DNA from: Leptothermofonsia sichuanensis E412 | GTDB lineage: Bacteria > Cyanobacteriota > Cyanobacteriia > Leptolyngbyales > Leptolyngbyaceae | Reading direction: 5' to 3' | DNA length: 64,000 nucleotides | Assembly (NCBI RefSeq): GCF_019891175.1 | Contig: NZ_CP072600.1 | Location: 5,270,001-5,334,000 of the forward strand | In this document: positions 43,864 to 52,981 of the stretch, one piece after another | How positions within the stretch are numbered: the stretch's first letter is position 1 | Layout of the letters: every line of letters begins with the position of its first letter | Program-made: the position numbers and the translations under genes | The notes under the pieces: generated by a model | The model's database searches: none | Told to the model about the DNA's origin: nothing | What the model saw: the letters and a program-made list of their open reading frames with translations, nothing else

Positions 43864-44454
43864 ATGTCCAGCGTCACGAAACCACGCATGACATTTGAAG
43901 AGTACCTGACCTACGACGATGGCACAGACCATCGGTATGAATGGATTGATGGAGTATTGGTCGAAATGCCAACGGAGTCTGAGTTGAATGCATGGCTGTC
44001 GTTGGCATTGCAACTCTATTTCATCCGCGCAGGGTTAGTGAAACCCAGACTGACCCATCGATACAATTGTGAAATTGAAGTTCCCGTTCTGAAGCCGAAG
44101 CAGGCACGCAATCGGTTTCCTGATTTTGTGATTTTAAGGCCAGAGCACATTGAGTTAACCCAAAAACGGTTGACAATTCGGTTAGACATGCCTGCTCCAC
44201 TGTTTGTCATGGAGGTGGTTAGTCCGGGTCAAACGAACCGTATCCGTGATTATGAGGACAAGCGGGAGCAGTACCAGGCACGAGGGATTGAAGAGTATTG
44301 GCTGCTTGACCCGGAACAGCAGGTTGTTACAGTATTGTCACTGGTCGATCGCGGGTATCAGGAAAGCCAATTTCAGGGAAGCGATCACATCCTTTCCCCC
44401 CTGTTTCCCCTGTTTGCACTGACGGCTGAACAGGTGCTGAACCCAGAGGAATAG
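43864..44454 (+). CDS. Uma2 family (DUF820) PD-(D/E)XK nuclease-like protein
   Basis: A 196-aa protein; the ATG 43864 is chosen because AAGGAGGG lies 8 bases upstream. The Uma2 pattern is clear: MTFEEYLTYDDGTDHRYEWI then DGVLVEMPTES, PDFVIL (the Asp of the nuclease core), FVMEVVSPGQTNRIRDYEDK and YQARGIEEYWLLDPEQQVVT. Uma2 proteins have a restriction-endonuclease-like fold, are hugely multiplied in cyanobacteria and have no proven role. Core residues D, E and K seem present. It sits among insertion-sequence remnants. Confidence 0.88.
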   Translation: MSSVTKPRMTFEEYLTYDDGTDHRYEWIDGVLVEMPTESELNAWLSLALQLYFIRAGLVKPRLTHRYNCEIEVPVLKPKQARNRFPDFVILRPEHIELTQKRLTIRLDMPAPLFVMEVVSPGQTNRIRDYEDKREQYQARGIEEYWLLDPEQQVVTVLSLVDRGYQESQFQGSDHILSPLFPLFALTAEQVLNPEE

Positions 44455-44533
44455 GGCGATCGCGCCCTCGAGCCACGCAGATAGGACGATCGTACTCAGA
44501 TTAGGTCAATCATCTGCAATTGCTTGCAAAGGT

Positions 44534-45213
44534 AAGAGGATGTTTGAAAAGGGTTGAGAGTGTCAGAGTTTATGCCAGGCGCCTGACCATGATTCGGATC
44601 ATGGCGAGGTAAATAAAAGCCTCCGATGACTGGGGCAATTGCTCATAATCTCTGACTAAGCGACGGCAGTTCATCAACCAACCAAAGGTGCGCTCGACCA
44701 CCCAACGCTTGGGCAATAGGACAAACTCCTTAGAGTGTTCTGGACGCAGAACAACGATGACAATCCAACGACAGACATCCATCACCCACTGCATAAAGGG
44801 ATTGCCGTCAAATCCACCATCGACCCAAATCGTATGCAATCGTGCTACCGCTTTGCCCATCTGTTTGGTGCGTTCTAAGACTTGTTTTCCGCTTTCGCGT
44901 TCGCCGACATTGGCCGCAGTGATGAACACCCGCAGCACTAAGTCTAAAGTATCGACGCTCAAAAACCGTTTGCGTCCCTTGATTTGCTTGCCTGCATCGT
45001 ACCCGACGGCCTGATGCACCATCGCTGCCGTTTTGACACTTTGACTATCGATGCTGCCCTCAGAGGGACTGGGATGCCGTTCTTGTTCGATGCGAGTAAA
45101 CTCGTGCAAACGGTCGTGAATCAAAATCCAGGTACCATCTTGGCACCAATTGCGAAAGTAGGTGTAAACCGTTCTGGAGGCTCCGCCTCCCGTATCAGCG
45201 GCAGAGCCGCATT
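44534..45213 (-). mobile_element. Truncated IS5-type insertion sequence
   Basis: The left end (GAGGATGTTTGAAAAGGG near 44538) and transposase C-terminal two thirds are present. The part encoding the N-terminus is cut near 45178 by a palindromic repeat (GAGGCTCCGCCTCCCGTATC) and then by a MITE-like element at 45214-45286. Confidence 0.65.
44570..45178 (-). pseudogene. IS5-family transposase, N-terminally truncated
   Basis: Frame open from about 45178 (RTVYTYFRNWCQDGTW) to the stop at 44570. Conserved blocks: the first Asp in EGSIDSQSVKTA, the second Asp in TIWVDGGFDGNP, and the Glu in WVVERTFGWLMNCRRLVRDYE, so the DDE triad itself is intact. The missing part is the N-terminal DNA-binding region and start codon. 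Composition is like IS5/IS1031-type elements of cyanobacteria. Confidence 0.82.
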
Positions 45214-45286
45214 AAAGCCTGTCCGAAAAGTCCCAATGGACAACACTCAACTCCACACTGAGGAAGTTTTCGGATAGGCTTTTAGA
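45214..45286. repeat. MITE-like repeat with AAAAGCCTATCCGAAAA-type ends
   Basis: TAAAGCCTGTCCGAAAAG at one side and TTTTCGGATAGGCTTTTA at the other, 73 bp in total; same ends as at 4186-4258. Inserted next to the truncated IS5-type element. Confidence 0.75.
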
Positions 45287-45290
45287 GCGG

Positions 45291-45311
45291 TGTCCAGGCA
45301 GAGCCTGGACA
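45291..45311. repeat. CCAGGC-type palindromic repeat
   Basis: TGTCCAGGCAGAGCCTGGACA, a perfect palindrome except for the central base, related to units at 28385, 37050 and 43424. Confidence 0.75.
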
Positions 45312-45315
45312 CCAG

Positions 45316-45477
45316 AGCTAATTCCAAGAAATCGGATTTCTGGTGGAAATTTAACGAAACCTGGGCATCCGGTAGAAGAAATCCGATTTCTGTACCGGCG
45401 TTCTAGCGCATCGGTTCAGAATTCCAAGAAATCGGATTTCTGGTGAGAAATTCAACGAAACCTGGGCATCCGGTAGT
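45316..45477. repeat. Two direct repeats of about 58 bp containing AGAAATCGGATTTCTGG
   Basis: Copy 1 at about 45318-45375 and copy 2 at about 45420-45477 share AATTCCAAGAAATCGG, ATTTCTGGTG, AACGAAACCTGGGCATCCGG and TAG. Each holds a palindrome AGAAATCGGATTTCT. No protein gene. Confidence 0.8.
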
Positions 45478-45524
45478 AGTTGTATGCCCACCTGCGCAAA
45501 TAAAATGCCTGGACAAATAATTTA

Positions 45525-45597
45525 TGGAGATAAGCGGATTCGAACCGCTGACCCCTTCAATGCCATTGAAGTGCTCTACCAACTGAGCTATATCCCC
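45525..45597 (-). tRNA. tRNA-Ala (GGC)
   Basis: A 73-nt cloverleaf on the minus strand. Acceptor stem GGGGATA/TATCTCC, D-arm AGCTCAGTTGGTAGAGC, anticodon arm CTTCA-ATGGCAT-TGAAG with anticodon GGC, T-arm AGCGGTTCGAATCCGCT, discriminator A. CCA is not encoded. GGC-anticodon alanine tRNA is the second alanine isoacceptor of cyanobacteria. Confidence 0.95.
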
Positions 45598-45721
45598 TGG
45601 TGCGTATTTCATGATGCCCTGTAGACTGGTCATTCGTCAAGCAACCGCGTGATAATTTGATGGCAGGTCATTTGTCGTTGAGACCCCTTCTCGACCGATA
45701 ATGACTGTCGTTGCATGACCC

Positions 45722-46822
45722 ATGATGATCAAACCCATGACTGAAATACCCCCCAATGTTCCCCAGCCTGATGCCCAAACAGATATCGATGAAGAAGGGC
45801 TGTTGCGATCGCTCCGGCGCAAGGAAGGCACCTGGGTAGAGTGGGGGCAGGCCTGTCAAACGCTCCAAAAGGCTGGCTATAGTCCCCAAAGGATTTTTGA
45901 AGAGACGGGCTTTGAACCCATTCAGCAAAACCAGATTATTGTCGCGGCTCAGGTTTACCACAGCATCCTCAATGCTGGCGTCTCGGAGGCGGTCAGGCAA
46001 CACTTTGGCTTCAGGGGGAGCGATGTTCTGTATGAACTGCGGGTCCTCACCCAGACTGAACGGGCAGCCATGGCAGAGTTTGCGCTGGAGAAAAGCCTGG
46101 ACATGGATGAGGTCCACGAAGCCGCCAAAGCGGTGAAAGATTTTTCCCGTCTCAGCAACAAACCAGAGGGATTTACTGACCATCCAGGAGACGCGATCGC
46201 CCATCAGGCATGGAAACTGGCACGACAACAGGCAGACTTACAGGAGCGATCGCGCCTGATTGCCAGAGGATTACGGTTTGCCCATAGCAATACTGCCCGC
46301 CAGCAGGTTGAGCAGTTATTGACCGACTTCACGGTCACCCCGGCCACCCCCCCACCCCGCCTGCCGATCTATCGTTTAGAGGCGACAGAAGAACTGCCCC
46401 GGCTGTTGCCCGTTGCAGGCAAACTCCCCCTGACCACCGCCGACTTGCAGGCAGTCCCCTTGGTAGAAGAAATTGAACCATTTCGGATGGTGAAATTTTC
46501 GGGGACAGGGGCATGGGTGCCGGTTCCTGGCTGGCAGGTGATTCTGGCTGCCGAAGATCCGGTAGTCATCCTGTGTGATAGTGAAGCCCTGCCATTGCCT
46601 CCGCCAGCGGGATCGGAAGAGGTTTTAGTCGTTGTAGACCGGGCAGAACGGGAATGGGACTCACGTCGCTACTGTGCAGTTGACCAGGCAGGACAATTGC
46701 AAATTCAGTGGTTTGAACATCCCCCCGAAGCCCCTATTCTGGGACAGGTGATTCTGGTGATGCGGCCCAAGAAGGTGCTGGATGAGGACTATACGAAAGA
46801 AATCTGGCAGATTGATGAGTAG
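45722..46822 (+). CDS. raf1: RuBisCO accumulation factor 1
   Basis: Raf1 is a dimeric assembly chaperone that joins folded Rubisco large subunits into the octameric core before small subunits bind. The 366-aa protein has the N-terminal helical domain (LLRSLRRKEGTWVEWGQACQ then TLQKAGYSPQRIFEETGFEP), the helical core with QHFGFRGSDVLYELRVLT and a C-terminal beta dimerisation domain from about residue 210 (LPIYRLEATEELPRLLPVAG, then GWQVILAAEDPVVILCDSE). Length matches. The start is 45722 or the internal ATG at 45737. It lies beside tRNA-Ala and is not in an rbc operon. Confidence 0.93.
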   Translation: MMIKPMTEIPPNVPQPDAQTDIDEEGLLRSLRRKEGTWVEWGQACQTLQKAGYSPQRIFEETGFEPIQQNQIIVAAQVYHSILNAGVSEAVRQHFGFRGSDVLYELRVLTQTERAAMAEFALEKSLDMDEVHEAAKAVKDFSRLSNKPEGFTDHPGDAIAHQAWKLARQQADLQERSRLIARGLRFAHSNTARQQVEQLLTDFTVTPATPPPRLPIYRLEATEELPRLLPVAGKLPLTTADLQAVPLVEEIEPFRMVKFSGTGAWVPVPGWQVILAAEDPVVILCDSEALPLPPPAGSEEVLVVVDRAEREWDSRRYCAVDQAGQLQIQWFEHPPEAPILGQVILVMRPKKVLDEDYTKEIWQIDE

Positions 46823-47142
46823 GTCAGGTTGGGTTGCAACCCTCTGTGGCAGGAGAGAGGAAAGAGGAGAGAGGAGAGAGAAGAGAGGAAAGAGAAGAGA
46901 GGAAAGAGGAACGGAAGAAGGAGGGATCCGGTACAGTCTGCTGGAAATACGCAGATTGTGACTATAACCAGTGCAAGTTATCTATAATTGCTCTAATATC
47001 ATCACGGCGGTTTTCAGACCATTGCCACCTAGCGAATGTCTGCATTCGACAAAACAGCAGATTTATGGGGCAGACACTAATGAAAATTGCTGGAATGGAC
47101 TCTAATTCCAGTGGTCACTACTAAATTTACCGGATTACCCGA
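46823..47142. other. Intergenic region with heptamer-type repeat tract
   Basis: No real gene; a 96-codon open frame here is driven by the purine repeat. The tract at 46852-46925 is described separately. The rest should contain the promoter of the M16 peptidase gene. Confidence 0.5.
46852..46925. repeat. GGAGAGA/GGAAAGA heptamer array
   Basis: About ten degenerate purine-only 7-mer units (GAGAGGA, AAGAGGA, GAGAGAA). Same family as the tracts after pyrD and trmFO. Confidence 0.88.
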
Positions 47143-48453
47143 TTGAGCCTAGCTAAATTACCCATCGCCTCTACTTCACTTCACTTTCCAGCAAACCTGC
47201 TGCGGCTGGACAATGGGTTAACCCTCATCCACCAGCACATGCCAGCTACGCCTGTGGTCGCCGTTGATGTCTGGGTTAATGCTGGCGCGATCGCGGAACC
47301 CGATGAGTGGTCTGGCATGGCTCACTTCCTGGAGCACATGATTTTTAAGGGAACGGAAGTGCTGCCACCGGGCGTGTTTGATCTGGTGATTGAAAGCCAG
47401 GGGGGGATGACCAATGCCGCGACCAGCCACGACTATGCCCACTTTTTCATTGTCACGGCGGCCCAACAACTGGAGGATGCCCTACCCTACCTGGCAGAAC
47501 TGCTGATGAATGCAGCGATTCCCGATGACGAGTTTGAACGGGAACGGTGTGTTGTGCTGGAAGAAATTCGTCAGGCATACGACAACCCCGACTGGATTGC
47601 ATTTCAGGCATTGACAGAGAGCATTTATCAATGTCATCCCTACGGCAGACCCATTCTGGGCACGGAAGAGACTTTGCTACAGCGATCGCCCGCAGAGATG
47701 CGCCAGTTTCATCGGGCACACTACCAGCCAGAGAACATGACCGTCGTTGTGGTAGGTGATATAACTCAGGATGTGGCGATTGACCTGGTCAGCCAGTCCT
47801 TCCAGGCAAGGTCGGAGCCAGTGGCCTGTCCCCGTTCCGTTTCAGAGGCAGAACCGCCTATCACCGACATTCGCCGCCAGGAACTCTGGCTCCCCCGGCT
47901 GGAGCAGTCACGTTTAATGATGGCCTGGTTGGGACCAGGCATTGACTCTCCGCTTCAGAGCCTGGATGAACAATTGCAGGAGGCTTATGGGCTGGATATT
48001 CTATCTGTCTTACTGGCAGAAGGACGCGCCTCTCGCCTGATCCGGGAACTGCGAGAAGAACGCAACCTAGTCCAGGCAGTGAGCAGTGGGTTTTCCCTGC
48101 AACGGGAGGCTGGACTGTTCACCATCAGCGCCTGGTTAGACGCAGAAAACCTAGAACGGGTGGAGGCCATCATCTGCGATCGCCTCTCCGAACTGGCCGC
48201 AACCCCTGTTTCCGATGCTGAACTCGCTCGCTGCAAACGTCTGCTCTGTAACGACTATGCCTTTTCAACGGAAACCCCCAGTCAACTGGCAGGACTGTAC
48301 GGCTACTACAGCATTCTGGCCAGACCTGAAATTGCCACCACCTATCCTCAACGCATCCAGGCAATTCAGGCAGCGGATCTGCAACGTCTTGCCAGTCACT
48401 ACCTCTCTCCCTATCACTATGCCGTAACCGTGATGAAACCCTTAGAGGAGTAG
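47143..48453 (+). CDS. M16 family zinc metallopeptidase, catalytic type
   Basis: A 436-aa pitrilysin/processing-peptidase-like protein. The inverted zinc motif HFLEH is at H61-x2-E64-H65 in GMAHFLEHMIFKGTE, with the distal Glu in VVLEEIRQAYDNP about 75 residues later. The C-terminal half carries the Arg/Tyr pair region SRLIRELREERNLVQAV. There is no signal peptide, suggesting a cytoplasmic enzyme. Translation appears to start at TTG 47143. The next gene is an M16 paralogue lacking the zinc motif; such pairs form heterodimers in bacteria. Confidence 0.9.
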   Translation: MSLAKLPIASTSLHFPANLLRLDNGLTLIHQHMPATPVVAVDVWVNAGAIAEPDEWSGMAHFLEHMIFKGTEVLPPGVFDLVIESQGGMTNAATSHDYAHFFIVTAAQQLEDALPYLAELLMNAAIPDDEFERERCVVLEEIRQAYDNPDWIAFQALTESIYQCHPYGRPILGTEETLLQRSPAEMRQFHRAHYQPENMTVVVVGDITQDVAIDLVSQSFQARSEPVACPRSVSEAEPPITDIRRQELWLPRLEQSRLMMAWLGPGIDSPLQSLDEQLQEAYGLDILSVLLAEGRASRLIRELREERNLVQAVSSGFSLQREAGLFTISAWLDAENLERVEAIICDRLSELAATPVSDAELARCKRLLCNDYAFSTETPSQLAGLYGYYSILARPEIATTYPQRIQAIQAADLQRLASHYLSPYHYAVTVMKPLEE

Positions 48454-48779
48454 TCGTCCGTCAGGATAGATTTGAGGGATAGCTCAAATCTATAAAAAGC
48501 AATTTCAGGATGTTTTGAGGCAAATCTGCCCCTCAAAACAGGCTTGACAGACCAGTAAAGGAGAGAGGGGTGTTGTGAGTTAAGTGATGGTTGGTTATCT
48601 GGTTGTTGGTGGTAGAGAAAGGACAACTGTTGTTGGTCATTCGTAACGGAATGTGCCACAATCCCCAGATCTCCGGTGTCTGGGAAGATGATGCGGTTAA
48701 TTTGACTGAAGTCAAGGAGACACCGGGGATCCTGGCTTCCAGGTTGCCCATGCGTTAGTACGTAGTTAAGGACATTGGC
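48454..48779. other. Intergenic region between the two M16 genes
   Basis: Holds a hairpin GTTTTGAGG...CCTCAAAAC near 48512-48540, followed by GCTTGACAGACCAG, a flank shared with the hairpin near 62909 (CTTGACAGACCA), and the repeat at 48666-48765. No gene. Confidence 0.55.
48666..48765. repeat. CCGGTGTCTGG-family repeat, intact copy
   Basis: CAGATCTCCGGTGTCTGG, then GACACCGGGGATCCTGGC and TTCCAGGTTGCCCATGCG. Same layout as 62757-62852 and as the copy split by MITE-1 at 10186. Confidence 0.85.
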
Positions 48780-50174
48780 GTGAATCGAAGCTCAACTTAT
48801 TCCCCCCAGGTACGGACTGTTCTGGACAATGGCATGACTGTCTTGACCTGGAAAAACCCCGTCGCTGATATCATTGCCGCTCGCATTTTCATCCGGGCGG
48901 GTAGTCGCTGGGAACAACCCCATGAGGCAGGGTTGTCTCACCTGCTATCGGCGGTGCTGACCAAGGGCACAGGCACCCGGTCTTCGTTGGACATTGCAGA
49001 ACAGGTGGAATCCCTGGGAGCAAGTCTAAGTGCTGATTCCACCACAGACTATTTTCTTCTGAGCTTAAAGACCGTTTCCTCCGATTTTGAAGAGCTGTTG
49101 CATCTGGCAGGGGATTTGTTGCGATCGCCCAGTTTCCCGGCTCAGGAGATTGAACTGGAGCGGCGGCTGGCGATCCAGGCGATCCGCTCTCAACAAGAAC
49201 AACCCTTCACAGTTGCTTTTGACCAGTTGCGCCAGATTATGTATCGGGATCACCCCTATGCCCTGTCTGGATTGGGGACTGAGGAATCGGTTGCCCGCTT
49301 AAGCCGGGAAAATCTGGTGCGCTATCATCAGACTCACTTTCGCCCCGACAATATGGTAGTCAGCCTGTCTGGTCGCATCGATCCAGATACCGCCATTGAG
49401 CTGGTGAACCAGGTCTTTGGCGACTGGCAACCGCCCGCCGAACCCTTGCCCCGGCTGCGTTTGCCTGTGATTGTTCCCAATCCAGTGCAGGCGGCGATCG
49501 CCCAGGAGACGCAACAGTCGATTGTGATGCTGGGTTTCCTGGCTCCAGCCGTCGGAAATATAGAATCAGGGAAGGTGGGGGGATCCGGGGAGAGGCTTCC
49601 TCCCCTTCACACCAATCCCCAACAAACTGCTAACCACCTCATCCCCCATTCCAGCCCCCATCCTGTCCACTCCATCAAAGACTACGTCGCCCTTAAACTA
49701 CTGAACAGCTACCTGGGTAACGGCCTCTCCAGTCGCCTGTTTGTGGAACTGCGAGAAAAGCGAGGACTGGCATACGAAGTGTCTGCCTTTTATCCCACCC
49801 GCCTGGATCCCGCTCAATTTGTTGTCTACATGGGGACAGCGCCAGAGAACACAGAGGTTGCTCTGGAAGGATTAACCACCGAAGTAGAGCGCCTCCGATC
49901 ACACCCCCTCAACCCCGAAGACTTACAGGCTTCTAAAAATAAGATCCTGGGGCAATATGCCCTGGGCAAACAAACCAATGCCCAAATTGCTCAAATTTAT
50001 GGCTGGTACGAGACGCTGGGTTTGGGAATTGAATTTGATACTCATTTCCAGGAAGAGGTTGCCGCCGTTTCAGCCGGGGATGCTCATCAGGCGGCTGTGA
50101 AATACCTGGCAATGCCCTACGTCTCGCTGGTGGGTCCTTCCACCGTTGTCAAGGGGTTAGTCAACCCCCTGTGA
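48780..50174 (+). CDS. M16 family peptidase-like subunit, zinc site lost, repeat insertion
   Basis: A 464-aa M16 protein beginning at GTG 48780. Where the active homologue has HFLEH, this reads GLSHLLSAVLTKGT (H54-L-L-S-A), so the catalytic Glu and second His are gone. The C-terminal Arg/Tyr block SSRLFVELREKRGLAYEVS, used for substrate binding, is well kept. This is the usual regulatory or substrate-holding half of a two-subunit M16 enzyme. Residues about 260-297 (NIESGKVGGSGERLPPLHTN...) are an extra repeat-coded segment between FLAPAV and YVALKLLNSYLG. It should work with the gene product at 47143. Confidence 0.88.
   Translation: MNRSSTYSPQVRTVLDNGMTVLTWKNPVADIIAARIFIRAGSRWEQPHEAGLSHLLSAVLTKGTGTRSSLDIAEQVESLGASLSADSTTDYFLLSLKTVSSDFEELLHLAGDLLRSPSFPAQEIELERRLAIQAIRSQQEQPFTVAFDQLRQIMYRDHPYALSGLGTEESVARLSRENLVRYHQTHFRPDNMVVSLSGRIDPDTAIELVNQVFGDWQPPAEPLPRLRLPVIVPNPVQAAIAQETQQSIVMLGFLAPAVGNIESGKVGGSGERLPPLHTNPQQTANHLIPHSSPHPVHSIKDYVALKLLNSYLGNGLSSRLFVELREKRGLAYEVSAFYPTRLDPAQFVVYMGTAPENTEVALEGLTTEVERLRSHPLNPEDLQASKNKILGQYALGKQTNAQIAQIYGWYETLGLGIEFDTHFQEEVAAVSAGDAHQAAVKYLAMPYVSLVGPSTVVKGLVNPL
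49556..49665. repeat. In-frame low-complexity insertion in the second M16 gene
   Basis: GGGAAGGTGGGGGGATCCGG, GGGGAGAGGCTTCCTCCCC and CCCCATTCCAGCCCCCATCC tracts. It interrupts two conserved blocks without breaking the frame. Confidence 0.7.
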
Positions 50175-50403
50175 AAAATACGGACTAATCCGTAAACTAC
50201 CCCTCGGTAAACATTAGAAGAATTACCGAGTTGTCATCGGGCGAGAAACGATAGCCTGAACTACATCAAGGAGTTGCTCTATCCTGGAGCCAGTTTTGCA
50301 GGTGTCACAGAGCACTTTCAGGATGAATCTCTGTGCAGCAAAAATTAGGCTACCAGGGTTACAGATGCTAAACCACTTGAGCACCATCAGTGAGGCACAC
50401 AGG

Positions 50404-51534
50404 ATGTCCAGCCAAGCAAAGTACCCCACGGATGACACGCCAGAGGGCGGACTCAGTACCGACCATCCAGCCTCTGTGACTCTCCATGAAACGGTCTTTC
50501 CTGCCAGTGATCCCTGCGAAAATTCCCATCCAACGGGTTCTGGACTGGCAAACCCTGAATTAGAGGCGTCTGCTATCCTGGCAGACAGCCTTCTGAAACA
50601 GGGACTGGAATACCAGCAGGTGGGTCAATTTGAGGCGGCGATCAAATATTTGCAGGAGGCTTATCGCTCCTATCGTGAGATTGGTAGTGAACAGGGGCAG
50701 ACAAAGGCTTTAAGCAACCTGGGTTTAACCTACTACAGCCTGAAGCACTACTCAAAAGCAATCGAGTATTCCCAACGGAGTCTGGAGTCCGCTCAAAAGC
50801 TGATGGATCTGCGCAGCATCGTCAAAATTCTGAGCACGCTGGGGAATGCCTACCGCCATTTGAAAGATCAGGAAAAAGCGATTGAATGCCAGCAGCAGAG
50901 TCTGGCGATCGCTCAGGAAATTCAGGATCGTCGGGGTGAAATGGCCGCACTGAACAATCTGGGGCTGGCTTACAAGGCACTGGGGCAACACGAAACCGCC
51001 ATTTGCTATGAAGAGCGAAGCCTGGAAATTGTCCGGGAATTGGGCGACGACCAGATTGAAGAACAGATTTTAAAAAATCTGGGCAATGCCTGCTATGCCC
51101 TGGGAGATTACAACCGGGCGATCGCTTACTATCAGCAACGCCTGGTACTGGCACGGGAAATTCGCGATCGCCGCACAGAAGGGCAAATTCTGCGCAACCT
51201 GGGAAATAGCTGCTACGCCTTAGGAGACTATTTGCAGGCAATTGAATACGGTCGTCAGTGGTTAGCCGTATCCCGTGAACTTCAAGATCGTCGCGGCGAG
51301 GAACAGGCATTGGGGAGTATTGGGGTTGCCTATGATGCCCTGGGCAACTACGTGAAGGCCATCGATTACTATGAACAACGCCTTGAAATTGCCCGCATGA
51401 TTGAGGATCACCGGCTGGAAGAGCAGGTCTTGGGTAGCCTTAAAGTGGCTTACTATGCCATGGGAGAATATTCCAGAGCCTCTGACTATTCCGAACAGCG
51501 TCAGGCGATTTTGCAGCTATCGCTATCGCCATGA
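50404..51534 (+). CDS. Tetratricopeptide repeat protein, LGN/Rapsyn type
   Basis: A 376-aa protein from ATG 50404 (MSSQAKYPTDD...); the frame opens at 50296, but the upstream part lacks TPR character. After an unstructured 60 residues come about eight TPRs of 40 residues each: EAAIKYLQEAYRSYREIGSE, ALSNLGLTYYSLKHYSKAIE, ILSTLGNAYRHLKDQEKAIE, ALNNLGLAYKALGQHETAI, ILKNLGNACYALGDYNRAI, ILRNLGNSCYALGDYLQAI and so on. The 40-residue period with a longer second helix (LEIVRELGDDQIEE) is that of LGN/Rapsyn-type scaffolds. No catalytic domain. A protein-binding scaffold; partner unknown. Confidence 0.85.
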   Translation: MSSQAKYPTDDTPEGGLSTDHPASVTLHETVFPASDPCENSHPTGSGLANPELEASAILADSLLKQGLEYQQVGQFEAAIKYLQEAYRSYREIGSEQGQTKALSNLGLTYYSLKHYSKAIEYSQRSLESAQKLMDLRSIVKILSTLGNAYRHLKDQEKAIECQQQSLAIAQEIQDRRGEMAALNNLGLAYKALGQHETAICYEERSLEIVRELGDDQIEEQILKNLGNACYALGDYNRAIAYYQQRLVLAREIRDRRTEGQILRNLGNSCYALGDYLQAIEYGRQWLAVSRELQDRRGEEQALGSIGVAYDALGNYVKAIDYYEQRLEIARMIEDHRLEEQVLGSLKVAYYAMGEYSRASDYSEQRQAILQLSLSP

Positions 51535-51538
51535 ATTC

Positions 51539-52894
51539 CTATGCCGCCTGCACACGGGAGAGCCAATGCAACAGTTCCATCAGCGCGCGATCTCGGTAAG
51601 CTCCGTAGCGTTCCTGCTTACTCCGGATGCGCTGGGGTAGCTCTGGGAGGATGCCAAAGTTGGGTGGCATGGGCTGGAAGTGTTTCGGTGAGGCAGAACT
51701 GATAAAGTCGAACAGGGCACCCATCATTGTGGCAGGCGGAAGGGTGATCGGGGAACGTCCCAGGGCAAGGCGGGCAGCGTTGGTACCCGCCAGCCAGCCG
51801 CCAGCGGCAGCCGCGGTATAGCCCTCCGTACCCACCAGTTGACCGGCTGCCAGTAAGGTAGGGCGAGTTTTGAACTGTAGGGTGGGACTTAACAATTCGG
51901 GGGCATTGATGAAGGTGTTGCGGTGCATCACTCCCATCCGCACAAATTCGGCACTTTCCAGTCCGGGAATCAGGCGAAAGACCCGCTTCTGTTCCCCCCA
52001 GCGGAGATTGGTTTGAAAACCGACCATATTCCAGAGTTGCCCTGCCCGGTCTTCCTGGCGCAATTGCACTACCGCATAGGGGCGTTTGGAGCGGTTCTCC
52101 GGAGCGCGAAAGTCTCCTGACCGTGGGTCAAAGATGCCCACGGGCTTGAGTGGACCGTAGCGCATGGTATCTTTTCCCCGCCGGGCCATCTCCTCAATCG
52201 GCAGACACCCTTCAAAAAACCTGGCCGTTTCCTGCTCAAAATCTTTGAGTTCCGCCTGTTCGGCGGTGCAGAGCTGTTGCCAGAAGTGGAGATACTGGTC
52301 CTTGTCCAGGGGACAGTTGAGGTAGGCGGCTTCCCCGCGATCATAGCGGGAGGCACGGAACGCCACTTCAAAGTTAATGGATTCCCCCATGACAATGGGG
52401 CTGGCCGCATCAAAGAAGCTCATATATTCCAGTCCGGTAAAGCGGCGCAGATCTTCTGCCAGGGCAGGACTGGTCAGGGGGCCAGTAGTCAGAACAACAA
52501 TTCCGTCGGTGGGAATCCGGCAAATTTCTTCCCGACGCAGATCAATCAGTGGGTGATGGGCAAGGGTTTCTGTCAGATCCTGGCTGAAAAGAGCGCGATC
52601 GACTGCCAGGGCACCGCCAGCAGGAACCTGATGGGTATCTGCTTTGCCAATAATGATGGAACCCAGACGCCGCAGTTCTTCATGCAACAGTCCAGCGGCG
52701 CGATCGCTGGATTGCGCCCCGAAGGAATTACTGCACACCAGTTCTGCCAGGTATTCACTGTGGTGAGCCGGACTGAGCCGCCTGGGGCGCATCTCATACA
52801 GGATCACCGGCACCCCAGCCTGAGCAATTTGCCACGCTGCTTCAGTGCCAGCCAGGCCACCACCGATGACTTGAATAGGAGGAAGGTTTGACAT
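51539..52894 (-). CDS. trmFO: Methylenetetrahydrofolate-tRNA-(uracil-54-C5)-methyltransferase
   Basis: FAD- and folate-dependent enzyme that makes ribothymidine at position 54 of tRNA. The dinucleotide-binding motif [15 protein letters not shown] is at residues 8-22, followed by [20 protein letters not shown], the catalytic-Cys region [18 protein letters not shown], and the C-terminal [20 protein letters not shown] block. Length 451 is normal. The gene converges with the TPR gene (4 bp apart) and is preceded by a heptamer tract. Confidence 0.95.
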   Translation of the reverse strand: MSNLPPIQVIGGGLAGTEAAWQIAQAGVPVILYEMRPRRLSPAHHSEYLAELVCSNSFGAQSSDRAAGLLHEELRRLGSIIIGKADTHQVPAGGALAVDRALFSQDLTETLAHHPLIDLRREEICRIPTDGIVVLTTGPLTSPALAEDLRRFTGLEYMSFFDAASPIVMGESINFEVAFRASRYDRGEAAYLNCPLDKDQYLHFWQQLCTAEQAELKDFEQETARFFEGCLPIEEMARRGKDTMRYGPLKPVGIFDPRSGDFRAPENRSKRPYAVVQLRQEDRAGQLWNMVGFQTNLRWGEQKRVFRLIPGLESAEFVRMGVMHRNTFINAPELLSPTLQFKTRPTLLAAGQLVGTEGYTAAAAGGWLAGTNAARLALGRSPITLPPATMMGALFDFISSASPKHFQPMPPNFGILPELPQRIRSKQERYGAYRDRALMELLHWLSRVQAA

Positions 52895-52978
52895 GAGGGG
52901 GAAAGGGAGGAGGGGGGAGCCAGGGGCGGAGGAGCAGAGGAGAGAAGGAGCAGAGGAGGTAGAGCAGCAGAGAAGTTC
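52893..52978. repeat. GGAGAGAAGGAG-type purine repeat tract
   Basis: GGGGGAAAGGGAGGAGGGGG and GGAGGAGCAGAGGAGAGAAG with GAGCAGAGGAGGTAGAGCAG, between trmFO and the molybdoenzyme gene. Same family as the tracts at 1823 and 46852. Confidence 0.8.
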
Positions 52979-52981
52979 ATC

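Noticed and set aside
43626-43889. Open frames on both strands around 43.6-43.9 kb
   Set aside because: Partly protein-like segments exist in several frames but none has a start with a ribosome-binding site and a complete domain; treated as remnants.
46834-47124. A 96-codon open frame after raf1
   Set aside because: Its first half is only the purine heptamer repeat translated as Glu/Arg/Lys, and no start signal is present.
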